Program-made: the position numbers and the translations under genes
Part shown: in pieces, positions 1 to 11,800 of the stretch
Position numbering within the stretch: position 1 is the first letter of the stretch
Layout: each line of letters starts with the position of its first letter
From: Ophiura sarsii
Lineage: Eukaryota; Echinodermata; Ophiuroidea; Amphilepidida; Ophiuridae
Assembly (NCBI GenBank): GCA_035610835.1
Contig: CM069448.1
Span: 33,365,652 to 33,429,651, forward strand
DNA length: 64,000 nucleotides
Direction of reading: 5' to 3'
Notes under the pieces: model-generated
What the model was told of the DNA's origin: nothing
Database searches by the model: none
What the model saw: the letters and a program-made list of their open reading frames with translations, nothing else

Positions 1-1299
1 ACCTTTCGTTATAAAATTATGTCAAATATACCCAGGCGTGTAAAAATCAGCTTTGGCCACCTTTTTTTAGAATCGTCATTCAGTGTGTAATTGAACATAA
101 TCAATCAAATCAATAGTTAGTTGAATTAGAGCAGAAAAATATATTTTCATCCATAGTATTCATTACAAACCGAATATTTGAATTGTAAATGTAATTTAAT
201 CAATACATATCCTATATAATCGTCATTAGAATCACAAATGCAGGTGTTTGTCCAAATCCAATTCTTGTTCAAAAATGGCCAAAATAGGATTTTGCACTTG
301 AACATGTCTCGGCAATTAGGTGGTGACATTTAATGGGATAAAGTGTATTTGATAGACGGCTAATAGGGCTAACGGTTTATTTTTTTGACAACACGGGATT
401 TATTTGTAATTAATTGTGTTCCCCATGGAACACTTTTTTGACACGCTCTGTAGAAGCAAACTTTATGAATCTAATCATTCCCGCCAAAATCACTCGGAAC
501 ATAACTATGATTGTTATGGGGAGGTGATACGGAACATGCGGGTTGGGTTTGAGTGTAACTGACGACAGACATAATGAGAACGGGATTATGTTTTAAAATT
601 ATGGGCCCATTCGTGTAATATTTTAATACATTTATTTGATGATAGTTTGTTTTCTTGATGTTTTCACTCTTTTTTCGCTTCGAAAGTAATCAAAATCGTA
701 TTAAATAAAATATGAGTACACGAACCGTATAATGTATCTGATACTAGTTCCCCTTTTGACATATTTATCGAATGTAATGATGACTAACCAATTTAACTTC
801 TTATATCAAGCGAGACATAAGTGTTGGTTCCCGTGTTGGTCTTTTCCGTGATAACGTATTTTGAAGAATATTGTTGTTTAGTTTCTTCTCTTTTATTTTC
901 GTCTCACCGTAATTTATTGCGTGGGGTTAAATTATGAGTCAGGTTAAAATGAAAGCGTAATGAAATACGAAAATGTTCTAACAAGATTTTTCTAAGATGC
1001 AATTTTGGTTCCAAATAGTTAATAAAATATTTAAAAACAATATCGATTACGAAGATAAGTACAACTATTATATATTGGTATTTTACATAATTTTTATTGT
1101 CCCCTTCATCATATTTGTGTATAGTTATGATATTGGATTATGTAAATAAAATATTACAAATAAAACTAAAACATGAAATGAAGTGTTGACCATTCACACA
1201 GTGTTTAAACTCACTTCTGGTATCGTAGGTATTTGCAGAGTTTACATTCACGGTATCACGTGCAACTACAAAACAGAACTTGCATTATTTGGGTGTATC
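1..1299. other. AT-rich non-coding flank, no gene seen
   Basis: I see no convincing exon, RNA gene or repeat structure here. Open frames are short, on both strands, and lack splice-site or family support. The composition is strongly AT-rich, unlike the GC-rich element that starts at about 1300. Confidence 0.5.
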
Positions 1300-1521
1300 C
1301 TAATGGGGCCCTCACATGTATCCGTGTGAGCTGAGCGGCCCCTTACCGTGTGAAAAATGGGTGCGGACGGCGGCACACACGGTGGGCCGTTTCCCGTCCG
1401 TTGAACACGTTCAGGGGACTTTGCCGGCCACCGGAGTTTTGAACATGCTCAAAACTCCTGGCGGGTGAGTAAAAGCGGCGGCGAACGATGAGAGCCCGGT
1501 ATGAAGACGGTATAAGGACGG

Positions 1522-1599
1522 CGCACCCGTTCGCACCCGTTTCGCACCCGTTTCGCACCCGTTTCGCACCCGTTTCGCACCCGTTTCGCACCCGTTTCG
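1522..1599. repeat. 11-bp tandem repeat (CGCACCCGTTT)n
   Basis: About seven head-to-tail copies of an 11-bp unit, the first one base short. It lies inside the compound TIR element and accounts for repetitive open frames on both strands. Confidence 0.9.
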
Positions 1600-1680
1600 A
1601 CCATCTTAGCGACGGACTGCGAATGGCCGCATGCAGCCTGGTAACCGTTCGCGGAACGGACTCTCAGCAGGCATGTTGCA

Positions 1681-1938
1681 ACTCTCTAAACGTAAAAGAG
1701 CTAAAACTCACTCTTGCGAGAGCTCTAGGAGGGACAGCTCTTTTTTTTGGAGTGAAGTTCACTCTTAAAAGAAGCGATTTTCACTCTAAAAAGAGTTAAA
1801 ATCACTCTGAAAAGAGTGAAAATCATTCTGAAAAGAGTGACAAATCACTCTGAAAAGAGTGAATTTCACTTCTTAGAAGAGCCGTCCCTCCTAAAGCTCT
1901 CGAAAGAGTGAGGTTTAGCTCTTTTACATTTAGAGAGT
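1681..1938. mobile_element. Foldback MITE nested in the compound element
   Basis: Starts ACTCTCTAAACGTAAAAGAG and ends with the near-exact reverse complement (CTCTTTTACATTTAGAGAGT). The arms are about 90 bp and contain AGGAGGGAC; the centre is built of repeated short palindromes of the type CACTCTGAAAAGAGTG. It is AT-richer than the surrounding element, consistent with a later insertion. It is non-coding. Confidence 0.75.
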
Positions 1939-3108
1939 ATTATAGATGTTAGTCGTACGAATTCCGGAATGCAAATGAAGCGGCGAGCTTGAGCGCTCAG
2001 CTTGAAAAGGGCGGTTTGATGATGTAATCAAGACGTTTCGGCCGGTACCCAGGCGTTCCGACCGGTTAGGAACCGGTATGGAGGTGGTTTGCACACGGTG
2101 AGGACACGGTGAGAACGGTAAGCTAGAACTGTATGAGGCCGGTGATCCGGGACAAGGCCGGTGAGAACCCGGGACAGACCCGGTGTAGAACGGTATGGAC
2201 CGAGGACCCGGTGAGGAGGTGTTATGCACCCGGTGAGAACGGTAAGCTAGAAATGTATGAGGACGGTGAGCCCGGTACACGGCCGGTGAGGACCCGGTAA
2301 AGATCCTGTATATAACGTTATGGACCCAGTGGCCACAACAAAATGTTAATGAGCCTACTATTACCGCCCTGCGAACGGGCGCGAAACGGGTGTGCCGTCT
2401 TTATACCGTCCTCAAACCGGGCTCTCACCGTTTGCCGCCGCTTTTACTCACCCGGCAGGAGTTTTGAGCATGTTCAAACTTCCTGCCGGGCGCGGATGGC
2501 CGGCAATGTCCCCGGCAACGTGTTCAACGGACGGGAAACGGCCCACCGTGTGACATCACCGTGTGCCGCCGTCTGCACCAATTTGTCACACGGTAATAGG
2601 CCGGCCAGCTCACACGGATACATGTGAGTACAAATGTATTTTACAGAGATTCCCGGAATGTGAGCGAAGCGGCGAGCTTGGGCGCTCAGCTTATACAGGG
2701 CAGTTTGATGACGTTATCAAGGCGGTTCGGTCGGTACCCAAGCGTTTCGGCCGGTGAGGACCTGGTGAGGAGGTGGTATGAGCCCGGTTCCAGGCCGATA
2801 AGGACCCGGTATAGAACAGTATGAACCCGGTGACAACAAAAAAATCAATGCGGCCGTTGACATGTTTTGCTGATTGTTCACCGTGTTGGACTCTGTTGTT
2901 TTTCTATAAGACGGTAAGGGGACGCCCAGCTCACACGGATACATGTGAGGGCCCCATTAGTGTTAACGGAATTAATTTCACAAATATTGTTGAATAGGTT
3001 AATCAGGATCGATAGTAAGAAGTTTCATTAGACTAACCCGACGAGAATTTACTACTGTGTACATTGCGGTAGCAATTTGTAGACTTTTATCAGCACTTGT
3101 TTGGTATA

Positions 3109-3235
3109 CAGTCCTCAAACAAGTAGTTTACCAGGTAATACATGTTCTTATAACTCTAAAAGTATAACCTCTACTTACAAATATCAAATTGTAAAGTTGT
3201 CGAGAAATGTCTTTTTAATTTGAGATATCACATGT
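3109..3235. mobile_element. Solo arm of a Tc1/mariner-type MITE
   Basis: Begins CAGTCCTCAAACAAG directly after a TA. It parallels the left arm of the complete element at 34070-34637: CAGGTAATA, then ATTGTAAAGTTGT, GAGAAATGT and GAGATAT in the same order. I see no right arm, so this looks like a truncated copy. Confidence 0.55.
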
Positions 3236-3536
3236 GAAGAAGATATCACATGTGAAGAATGGATTGATATCAAGGAGGTTACAGTAAAGTTGTTGATTAT
3301 CCCAGATAATTGACTTTAGATGATTTTGGTGAAATTTTTACCAATTTTTTTACCAAAACAGATTTTGTTAGGTTGTCTGAAAACATGCTGTCGCCAAAAA
3401 AGTGATTTTTGGGCAAAAAGGAAAAATCATTATTTTTTGTTAAATTTGATAGCAAATATAGATTCTCCGACTCATTTCATTTCAAAATTTCAAAATCTGC
3501 ATATATGTTTATGTGCTATGTGGTTTTTTTGTTAAT

Positions 3537-3770
3537 AAGTGCAAATGTGGCCTCGAATTTTGCCACCATGGTGTGATATTAAGGATCATTTGTTTGCGTA
3601 AGCTGTCCAACAAAATGCTATGCAATAAAAGGTCCACATTTTAGTTTGTGACGTAATCGATGTAATGTTTTTCAAGGGCAAGGGGAAAATGCATGTTTTT
3701 TGTCCAAAAACATGCATGTGATCCTTAATATCACACCGTGGTGGCAAAATTCGAGGCCATATTTGCACTT
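3537..3770. mobile_element. MITE with about 50-bp TIRs
   Basis: The left arm starts AAGTGCAAATGTGGCCTCG and runs through TTTTGCCACCATGGTGTGA. The right arm is its reverse complement with a few mismatches. The inside is non-coding. Target duplication is not clear. Confidence 0.75.
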
Positions 3771-4003
3771 TTCAACAAGTGGTGCGATACTTTTTTCAAT
3801 GTGTATACAACACCTTATAGTGGACCTGAACCTTCTTCGTGATACACTCTTTGTGTAACAGATTCCACTTTCTTTGTTATGATCTCTTCGTGGAACTTAT
3901 TCTTCGTGGTGACAATGAATGTATTATTATACTTCGTGACGCGTGATTGTAGTGATGGAATCTTATCAACTGTGTGAACTATGATTGTCCATAATCTCGA
4001 ATT

Positions 4004-4384
4004 CATATGTGATGCGATCTGTGAAAACCCGCCACATGGTGGCATTTTTCATATTAGAGATATTTATATCATAAGAAAGATAAAACTGTGCTGATTACAG
4101 AACTGTTTCGATCATTTTTCTACGATGAAAACAGGCCAAAAAAGATACATAATTCAATATAATAACATTATAAGGTTAATAATAAAAGTGACTTAAGTAA
4201 GTTTGTCAAGGTGAAATTCATGAAAGATGATGACACAAAGTACTGGAAACTAATTTTCTTTAAAAAAAGAAGAAAAAAAAGAAAAAAGTTTTTTTTCTTC
4301 TTTTTTTCTTCTTCTATTTTACCCATAATCCCTAGTTCACATTTTGCGACATCCGACGGGTTTTCTCAGATCGCATCACATATG
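4004..4384. repeat. 28-bp inverted repeat with a 325-bp spacer
   Basis: The sequence at 4004-4031 (CATATGTGATGCGATCTGTG..) is matched by its reverse complement at 4357-4384 with one mismatch. The spacer contains A-rich and T-rich tracts. It may be a degenerate foldback element. Nothing coding is supported here. Confidence 0.5.
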
Positions 4385-4684
4385 TTATTACGTAGCAAGC
4401 TCGACACTCGGACCAACGACTGCCTGAACTACGCCGATATGTAAACTCTCCTCAAATAATAGTTAAATGCACTTTTTGAAAAAGGGGAGGGATGTAGTAT
4501 CCTCACGTACCGGAAACCGTGTATCGGACGATGATACCAGATACTTGAACTCTGACACGAACACTAGGAGCGACCACGTATTTGGGGACATTCATTAGTA
4601 AGCGTGAGCAGCATATCTCGTATCATTAAAAGCGTTTGTTTTAATTTACGTTGTGTTCTCCGAGTGACTTTCTTATTAATTGCA

Positions 4685-5165
4685 TGTCTACCATTTGGGG
4701 GGGGGGCAAGAAGGGGCAGTGACTTGAAATGGAGGGGCTCCTAATATGTTTTGAGTGAAGAGATGCGCGCATAGCGCGCGGAAATTTTCGACTTTACAGC
4801 TATTTTTTGGACGATTGAGCTACATTTTGGCTCTAAACAAGCTTGTACCAAAGAATATTTCATTCTGGGAAGACATATGTGCGCGTAGCGCGCGAAATTT
4901 TTTCATATGTGTACTTTTGACCATCATAATTCCTTTCGTCAAATGAACCGACAGTGCCAATCTCAACCGATTATTGGGGGGATTTGGTGTGTACTTTGTT
5001 TGCAAATTTCATTTACAGCCGTACTTGATTTCATTTGGGGGGCAAGCGGGGGTGGGGGGGGGGGGGGCAAGCGGGGGGGGGGGGGGGAAGCGGGGGGGCA
5101 AGGGTTCCAAGTGGGGGGGCTCCCGCCCCCCTGCCCCCTGCTGGTTACGCCACTGTTGCCACCTA
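4685..5165. repeat. G-tract and GCGCGC-rich dispersed repeat
   Basis: Holds several G-runs, two related blocks (GCGCGCATAGCGCGCGGAAA near 4766 and GCGCGTAGCGCGCGAAAT near 4880), and a C/G-rich end followed by GGTTACGCCACTG. This looks like a dispersed repeat terminus. Glycine-rich open frames across the G-runs are composition artefacts. Confidence 0.45.
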
Positions 5166-5537
5166 ATAATATTTAAAAATCCCCATTTTTAAAAATAGGT
5201 TATTAGTATAGTTTTGAATCTTATAGTATTATATGTTAGAATCAGCAATTCCCTCACTTAAAAGCCAAAAACCTGGTGAAATTCCGATATTAAGAAATTT
5301 TTGGACCAACATTTTAATTGTGGCCTATAATATTTCACTGTAAAAAAAATACAACGTCATATTTATGACGTCATTATGACGTAATGTGTGGGATATTTGT
5401 ACTTTTTTGGTATGTTTGGAAAGAGAAAACCATGGTACCGAAATAAGCATACTCAGCATCTCTATTTGGACTTAATTACTACTCCATAAATATTAATCAA
5501 CATTATTCATCAACTTGCATGTCGATTGATTGACAAA

Positions 5538-5783
5538 TTAGACGAGTGACGTCAGAAACGGTTGGAGTTGTTTGAAGGACGGTCTGTTCTCTCGTACTAT
5601 TGGATTTGATTCCATTTCTTCATAATGCATTGGATGGTCTCTGGCGCCTAGTTCAGGAACTGACAGTGAACTGTGTAGATTAAGAACTATAGCTAATTTA
5701 TTGTATGCTTAAGTAACGAATCTAGTTATCTTACACGTGGAAGCTCGATATATGAAATAATTATTGTCAAATTGGCAGACAAC
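5538..5783 (+). promoter_or_regulatory. Conserved block upstream of gene 1 signal exon (promoter/5'UTR candidate)
   Basis: This stretch ends at the ATG of gene 1 exon 1. It is recognisably conserved upstream of the other signal exons (about 19630-19842 and 21507-21730, and their copies). Shared segments include GCATTGGATGGTCTCTGGCG, GATTAAGAACTATAGC and GTTATCTTA. No TATA box is convincing. The conservation supports a promoter plus 5' leader but could also reflect only recent duplication. Confidence 0.45.
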
Positions 5784-5868
5784 ATGCAGAGAGGGAACTT
5801 GTTTTCAGCTTCAACATGGATGTCGGTCACAAAACTGGTCAAGCTCGCTTTATTAGTCGTATTTCAAG
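5784..5868 (+). CDS. Gene 1 exon 1: signal peptide
   Basis: An ATG opens a 28-codon exon: a short basic start (MQRGNLF), then [12 protein letters not shown] as hydrophobic core, then a CAAG|GTGAGT donor in phase 1. Homologous exons lie at 19843, 21731, 29105 and 31005. The reading frame is kept in all of them, which supports real coding. Confidence 0.7.
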
Positions 5869-8800
5869 GTGAGTGTGATAAATTTATCAATGACTTTTAA
5901 GTACGTATTATGCCACTTTAAGTACAGAAAATTTAGCTAGTATCATTTTGATCAAGCCCAAATATTTGCAATGTTATTTCCTTAATATAAAAATAAGTCA
6001 TACACAATTTAATATAATGAAAGTTGACACTATCTATTAATTTAATATAAAATATGCTAAAGTGATATGAGCCTTCCAATTATTCTCGATTTCACAATAA
6101 TACATTTCAAGTAATTTCTTATCGATTATCTATTTGTTTTAATTTGATTTACATGTATATTTATCTATATTCTCGATCAATAGTATTGGTAAGCCCAAAT
6201 TTGCGCGAATTGTCATAAAAATATCAAAAATATTATATTATCTTCTATCAAATGCATTTCGTATAGGTCAGTTCTGTTCTGCTACCAACATAACCAGATA
6301 GTCTGGTTGGGCGTTGCTAGCACACTATTGTTACAGTACATCTTAGCAACAAAGAGCTGTGTCATACAAAGTGCATTACATACCCCGACGCGGCCCCTAT
6401 TTCGAGGATTTAGTGCAACTTCAGGCTTCTTCTGCAATCTTTTTAACAGGCGAAATACCTTATACCTACTTGAAGACGAATACCACTTTGTCCTAACTTG
6501 TCCTTTTTATGTTGATCTACGAGTAAATCTGCCAAATCGCTACACTGGTAATCCCAATCGCAATAAATTGAATTAATTGATGCGTTCAAATTATTCTCGC
6601 ACAATCAAATCACTTGCTTTTTATGTTTACAATGCTTTTTCTCAGAGACAGGTTCCTGAATGGGTGATAAATCGTTGATATATTAATTGTTATGTTATAT
6701 AGCTATGTTACTGTATATTTATATTACATGTATGTTACTATAGTTACTATGATTGTATTAATTCTAAATCATGCCAATCGTGGCAATATTTTGTGTATTA
6801 GGGCCGATAGCCTCATGTACTTGGAAATAAAACTAAACTAAACTAAACTACTTATTACAAAGCTCGTTTAGTTTCGCGTTTATAGCGAACGACTTTATTT
6901 CAATCAGTTAACAAAAAGTACATTTACCCCTGTATCAAATCTAGTTTTGTATCAATACTGGTAATTGAGAAGAGTGCATACTGCAAAAGTGTATCGTTAA
7001 TTCATGATTTCATTGATGTATTTGTATCTTTATTACTTTTGATATCGGAACTACTAACTTATTGATTATGTTACTTTTATTGATTGATAAATTCATGATT
7101 TTATAATTCTTAATTCATCGATTTGATTTATTAATGTATGAAGGTATTATTTTATCAATTCGACGATATCTATGGATATCATGTTTGGCAGACGATGGCG
7201 GTCGCACAATTTCATTGTAGCACGACCCCTAGCATGGTAACATCTTTTAACAAAGCACATCGGCAATCCATATAGCCCCGCTAGATCTTATATTTCGCGA
7301 TTTCATTTAAAATTTCATATATAATTTTCGTTATTTCCACCACAACTAAAAGTCTATATCATAAAGACCAGATATCGCACAATTTTATTTTGTATTGGCT
7401 ATGACTATCTCTTTTCTACCATTTCCCCTGAAATTATGTAACATAAAATGTCGAGCCTCACGCTTGACTAGTTTAAAAAGTGTCGACCTCTTTCATTAAT
7501 AATGGTTAAAGTTACTTTTTACACTGGAGGTGATTTCCAACGCTATTGCTTTTGGGATTATTCATTTAGGAATGTGAGATTTAGAATTTGTCAATTGCTA
7601 TCCGCGATTGCGTTTAAACCAATACGGAAATGCAAAGTTAGGCATTTTGTTACCAGTGTCGTCTGCATTATTGTTTCATTGTTGTTTACCACCCCTCCTA
7701 CACCCACACCCACACATGGATAATTTGAGTTCAGTTCATTGACAAAATATCAATATTTTAATGCTCGAACAATTAGTATGTTCGGTTTTTTAAAGTAGAC
7801 CTACATCAAGGCATTTCGGTAAAAATCAATATTTTTATAGTAATTAAATCAGTTTATATCGTTTTTCTGTATAGAAACATATTTATCTGAACACTGTTTT
7901 TATATTTTGCTTTTATGACCCACATCTAAACATTTATATTGTCCTATAATGTTCCAACAGTGTTTTCCGTATACGGTCATGTTTGTCTAATGCAAGAGAG
8001 GCCCGATCCTACTGAAGGTGGTCGGTTGAGGTGGTCGGTACCATTCAATGAGAGATGTCTCTGCATTCGAGTAATGGCGGTCTCTAAACTCTCTGTATTG
8101 GTTGATAACACGGATCAATATTGTACTACCAATGGAACAAGAGTCCCGGAATCTATGTGGTGGTTTACAGATGATCCCAGACCACTGGCATTACCGTCCA
8201 ACTGGATACAAGCTGAAATGGATAAACTATTGAACAGGATTGATTATTGCTGTAAGTTAAAAAGTAACTGCTTTCGAAATCGTGGGAACTCGAAAGAATT
8301 TGAAATAATTCTAAGCAGGGTGAACATCTATTCCGATTTGTCACTATTCATATCAGTTCACTTTCATGTTTCTGGGTAGTAAAATAGGTTTTTAAACTAC
8401 TAATCATATCAACATATAAAAAGCATTCATAGACTAATGTTTCATAATGACTAGTCATTTTTCTGTATAAGTTACTGAATTTAAAGACGATTCATACCAC
8501 TCTTTTACAAGATGGTGCAATTTTGATTGGGCCGCCCTGTAATATACATCATCCAATAAAATAAACGGTTTAAAGGATACAACATAAAGGGTATAACATA
8601 TACTTTCCCTCTTGATGAAGCATCTCCCCTCGTCTGCACTCCCACTCCTCCTTCGCCTATGTTTCCTTTCTCCCTCCACTCCCCTATTCCTCTAACTCTG
8701 TGTTATATGCTTATATCATCAACATATTGGAAGGACTTTACTTGTTTGAATGTATTAACTTCATAATTAGTTTGTTTTAATCAGTCTTCTCCGGAACGGG

Positions 8801-11800
8801 AGCGCGTTCTGCTTGAGGGCGTGCTATTTAGTGACGCACCGCCGTCAATATTTTACACGGCGATACATTAAGTGACGGGAGTCCGTCTTCCGCTGGGTGA
8901 CGAATTTGATATTTCAATAGAGGGTGGGCTTGGGAACGGGACAGCGTTTCCAAGGAAACGACCTCCCGTCACAGATTGAAACTAATCATATTTTGCCGAT
9001 TTTCAACTATAAAGTAAGTCTCTTATCTCTGAGATAACATTTAATGTAAAAACTATCACACGTAGTATAAAAATTCATTAAAATTGTGTGAACTCGCCAA
9101 GAAAATGGTAGTCTCATCGCGGTATATAGGCTCAAAAAGGTGTAATGTTGAATTGTATTGCGAGATATTGGGTTCAAAGGTGAGATCAAATCATCTTACT
9201 AATTGCGAGGAATTCTGGTAACTAGGCTGCCCTCACGTTGTTAAGATGTTAATTTGTATATATGCTAATATGTATGGTTGAAAAGCGTAAATGCCATGGT
9301 TGCACAAATTGACGGATACACGTTACCACAGTGACTAACACCCGTCAATGTGTTGCGCCCTCAAGGGAAACGGGCTCTCGTTCCGGAGCTAACTGTTCAC
9401 AACACTGATACTAATATTAAACAATTTTTGACAGCCATTTTCATTTACTTGCTAACCAAACACCTACTTACACCCGTCGCTGTAAAAGTAATGGTAAGAT
9501 AGGGATTCTATACATACAGGTGGTTCCCAAAAAAATAAAAGCTCTTAATTATTGCGTGAATGAGGGTCACTGTTAAATTTGGGTGACAACTAAGTAAAGA
9601 GAGTCTTGTCTTAACGTTCACATTTGGCAAATCGAAGGTTATCGAAAGGAAAAACGTATTTCCAAAATGTTTGATTTGATTAGCTTATCATTTGTTCATT
9701 TTAGATCGTAATGAATGTGATTCTAGCCCTTGTTTGAATGGTGGGATGTGTGAAGATGCTATTGGATCATTTATTTGTACATGTTCAGCTGGATACAGCG
9801 GGAAAACGTGTCAACATAGTAAGTGTATAATTTCTTTAGCGATTGCTACGGTTTATTGCTACAGGTTATTTATCCGGCCCATTAGTCTAGTGCAACCTAA
9901 AAAGTACTGGTATAAAGCCACGCAAGCTTGTTAGTTAATGAGATTTAATTCATTAACTTAATACTTACAAGCTCATTAAATTGGAAAATCCTTCACAACC
10001 TTTATCGCACCAAAGATGGGTAAAGTAGATGATAATAGTTGTCACACATAAAACGTTATTGATTATATCGACCATTGCGCTTACGCAAGTCATTTCGAGT
10101 AAACTGTCTACATGTTTTGTATTAAATCCTGATATTGTTATATTCAACTATCACAATAACATTTACGTTCATAATGATATAAAACTAATTAACCACATCA
10201 TCGCCGTTGGCAAACTGTGCATAATCAAGTTTAGATATGGCAACCACCCAATTATTTTATTCCAATTTGAAAAAGAACACTGTCTTCGTAGACTGTAATA
10301 ACTATGTCATGTATATCAGTTATGTCGTGATATTATATGTATGTATGACATTTGACCTATAATTAATCTTAAATATTATAGTGTTTAATCGATTGTCACA
10401 TTGTACATACTTGTTATTATCAATATTATTAATACCTACATTTTGTAAATATTGATGTTATTGTTATTATTGTTATTGTATAATTATATGTATCGTTGAA
10501 TAAAGAATTAATAAAATGAAATTTAAAAAAAAAAAAACAGAAAAAGGGGGTATAGCCCTTTTACAAATAGAGGAAAGCTCCAGGAAAGAGCGGGGAAAAC
10601 TCGCTCCTACTCAAACCAGATGTCTGTATTGTTAGCCAATTGAAGGGTTGGGTTTGACACTTTTAGAGAAGGATAAAATAGTCAACTTGCATGGTTACCT
10701 ACATTGATTTTGACATTTTATGACAAAGGAAAGCTGGGTATTAAAAAGGAGCGCTCTTTCTTTACTCGAGCTTTCCTTGCTCTTTTCTCTATTTGTAAAA
10801 GGGCAAAGCCCCTAAGTTAAGTTAAACCGATGATATAATCACCCAGTTGTCATTTAAGGGATAAAATGCAATCCAAGTAACAGTCAAAGATCACTGGGAT
10901 AACGTACGTTTTCCTGTCACAGTGGTACCATTTGAAGACCACTCGATAGCGTATGTTTCTTTGGTCCATTGTTTCGCTTTAAATAACACTGAAAACGTAC
11001 GTTTTCCTGATGACTTGAACGTACGTTTGTCTGTTTCAGTATTTCCCATAAAGATCTAAATTCGTCCATTCTGAAGATAACACACTGGATGAGGCATCTT
11101 TCTTGGTCGTCCCGTACGGAATCTGTACATCAGTTACGGAACGTCTAGCAAGACATAGCCCCCAGGGTTGATATCAAGTGACTTTGTCGGTATGAGACAA
11201 TATACATACACATTGAATGAATATTTATTCTAAATCTAACCGCAAGTCCATTATAATACGAAATGTTTGAAACTGTTTATTTATTTCAGATATCAACGAG
11301 TGTGGATCTAATCCTTGTAAGAATAATGGGACATGTATTGATGAAATCGCAGCAGTTAACTGTACATGTCAGTATGGATACGCCGGTGACATTTGTCAAC
11401 GTAAGTTTGTAAAAAGATCTCGTGAATTTAATCCTGCTTTATATTCATAGCATTGCGTCATCAGCGGTTAATCGGACTCTTTACTTCAGGGATCAATACA
11501 CTTCACCAATCAGTCAGTGAACCATTACGGGCTCTAGTTGAATCATAGGCTCGAGGTGATATAAATAGAACTAGTGATAATCCAGGGGCCAGAAGCAATA
11601 GTTTTGAAAAGAAACACGAAAAATGAACCGTGGTTAAACTTACAAAGCTTAAATCCAGATTAGGTCAAAATGTAATCATTCATTTTGTGTTTTTGGTTTC
11701 AGTAAAACCTGGTTTAACAAACGTAAGTTTTCTAATAAAGACAAAGTAGTAATCCTTTTACGGATTTCAATTCAAGTCAACTCCCAATACTAGTATGCCA

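Larger units (their letters stand above)
1300..2960. mobile_element. Compound TIR DNA element, no transposase
   Basis: The two ends are inverted repeats. The left end reads CTAATGGGGCCCTCACATGT and continues through the GTGTGAGCTG and CCCTTACCGT blocks; the right end, in reverse complement, gives the same blocks. A further inverted copy of the left arm (about 1311-1500) lies internally at about 2400-2632. A block at 1960-2100 recurs directly at 2645-2780 (the CGGCGAGCTTG..GCGCTCAGCTT region). Degenerate GGTGAGGACCCGGT repeats fill 2040-2340. No transposase frame is present, so this is a non-autonomous element, possibly two nested relatives. I could not identify a target-site duplication. Confidence 0.7.

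Noticed and set aside
1343..2280. Arginine/proline-rich open frames
   Set aside because: Produced by the 11-bp array and GC-rich repeats of the compound TIR element.
4907..5192. Glycine-rich open frames
   Set aside because: Translations of G-homopolymer tracts in a dispersed repeat.
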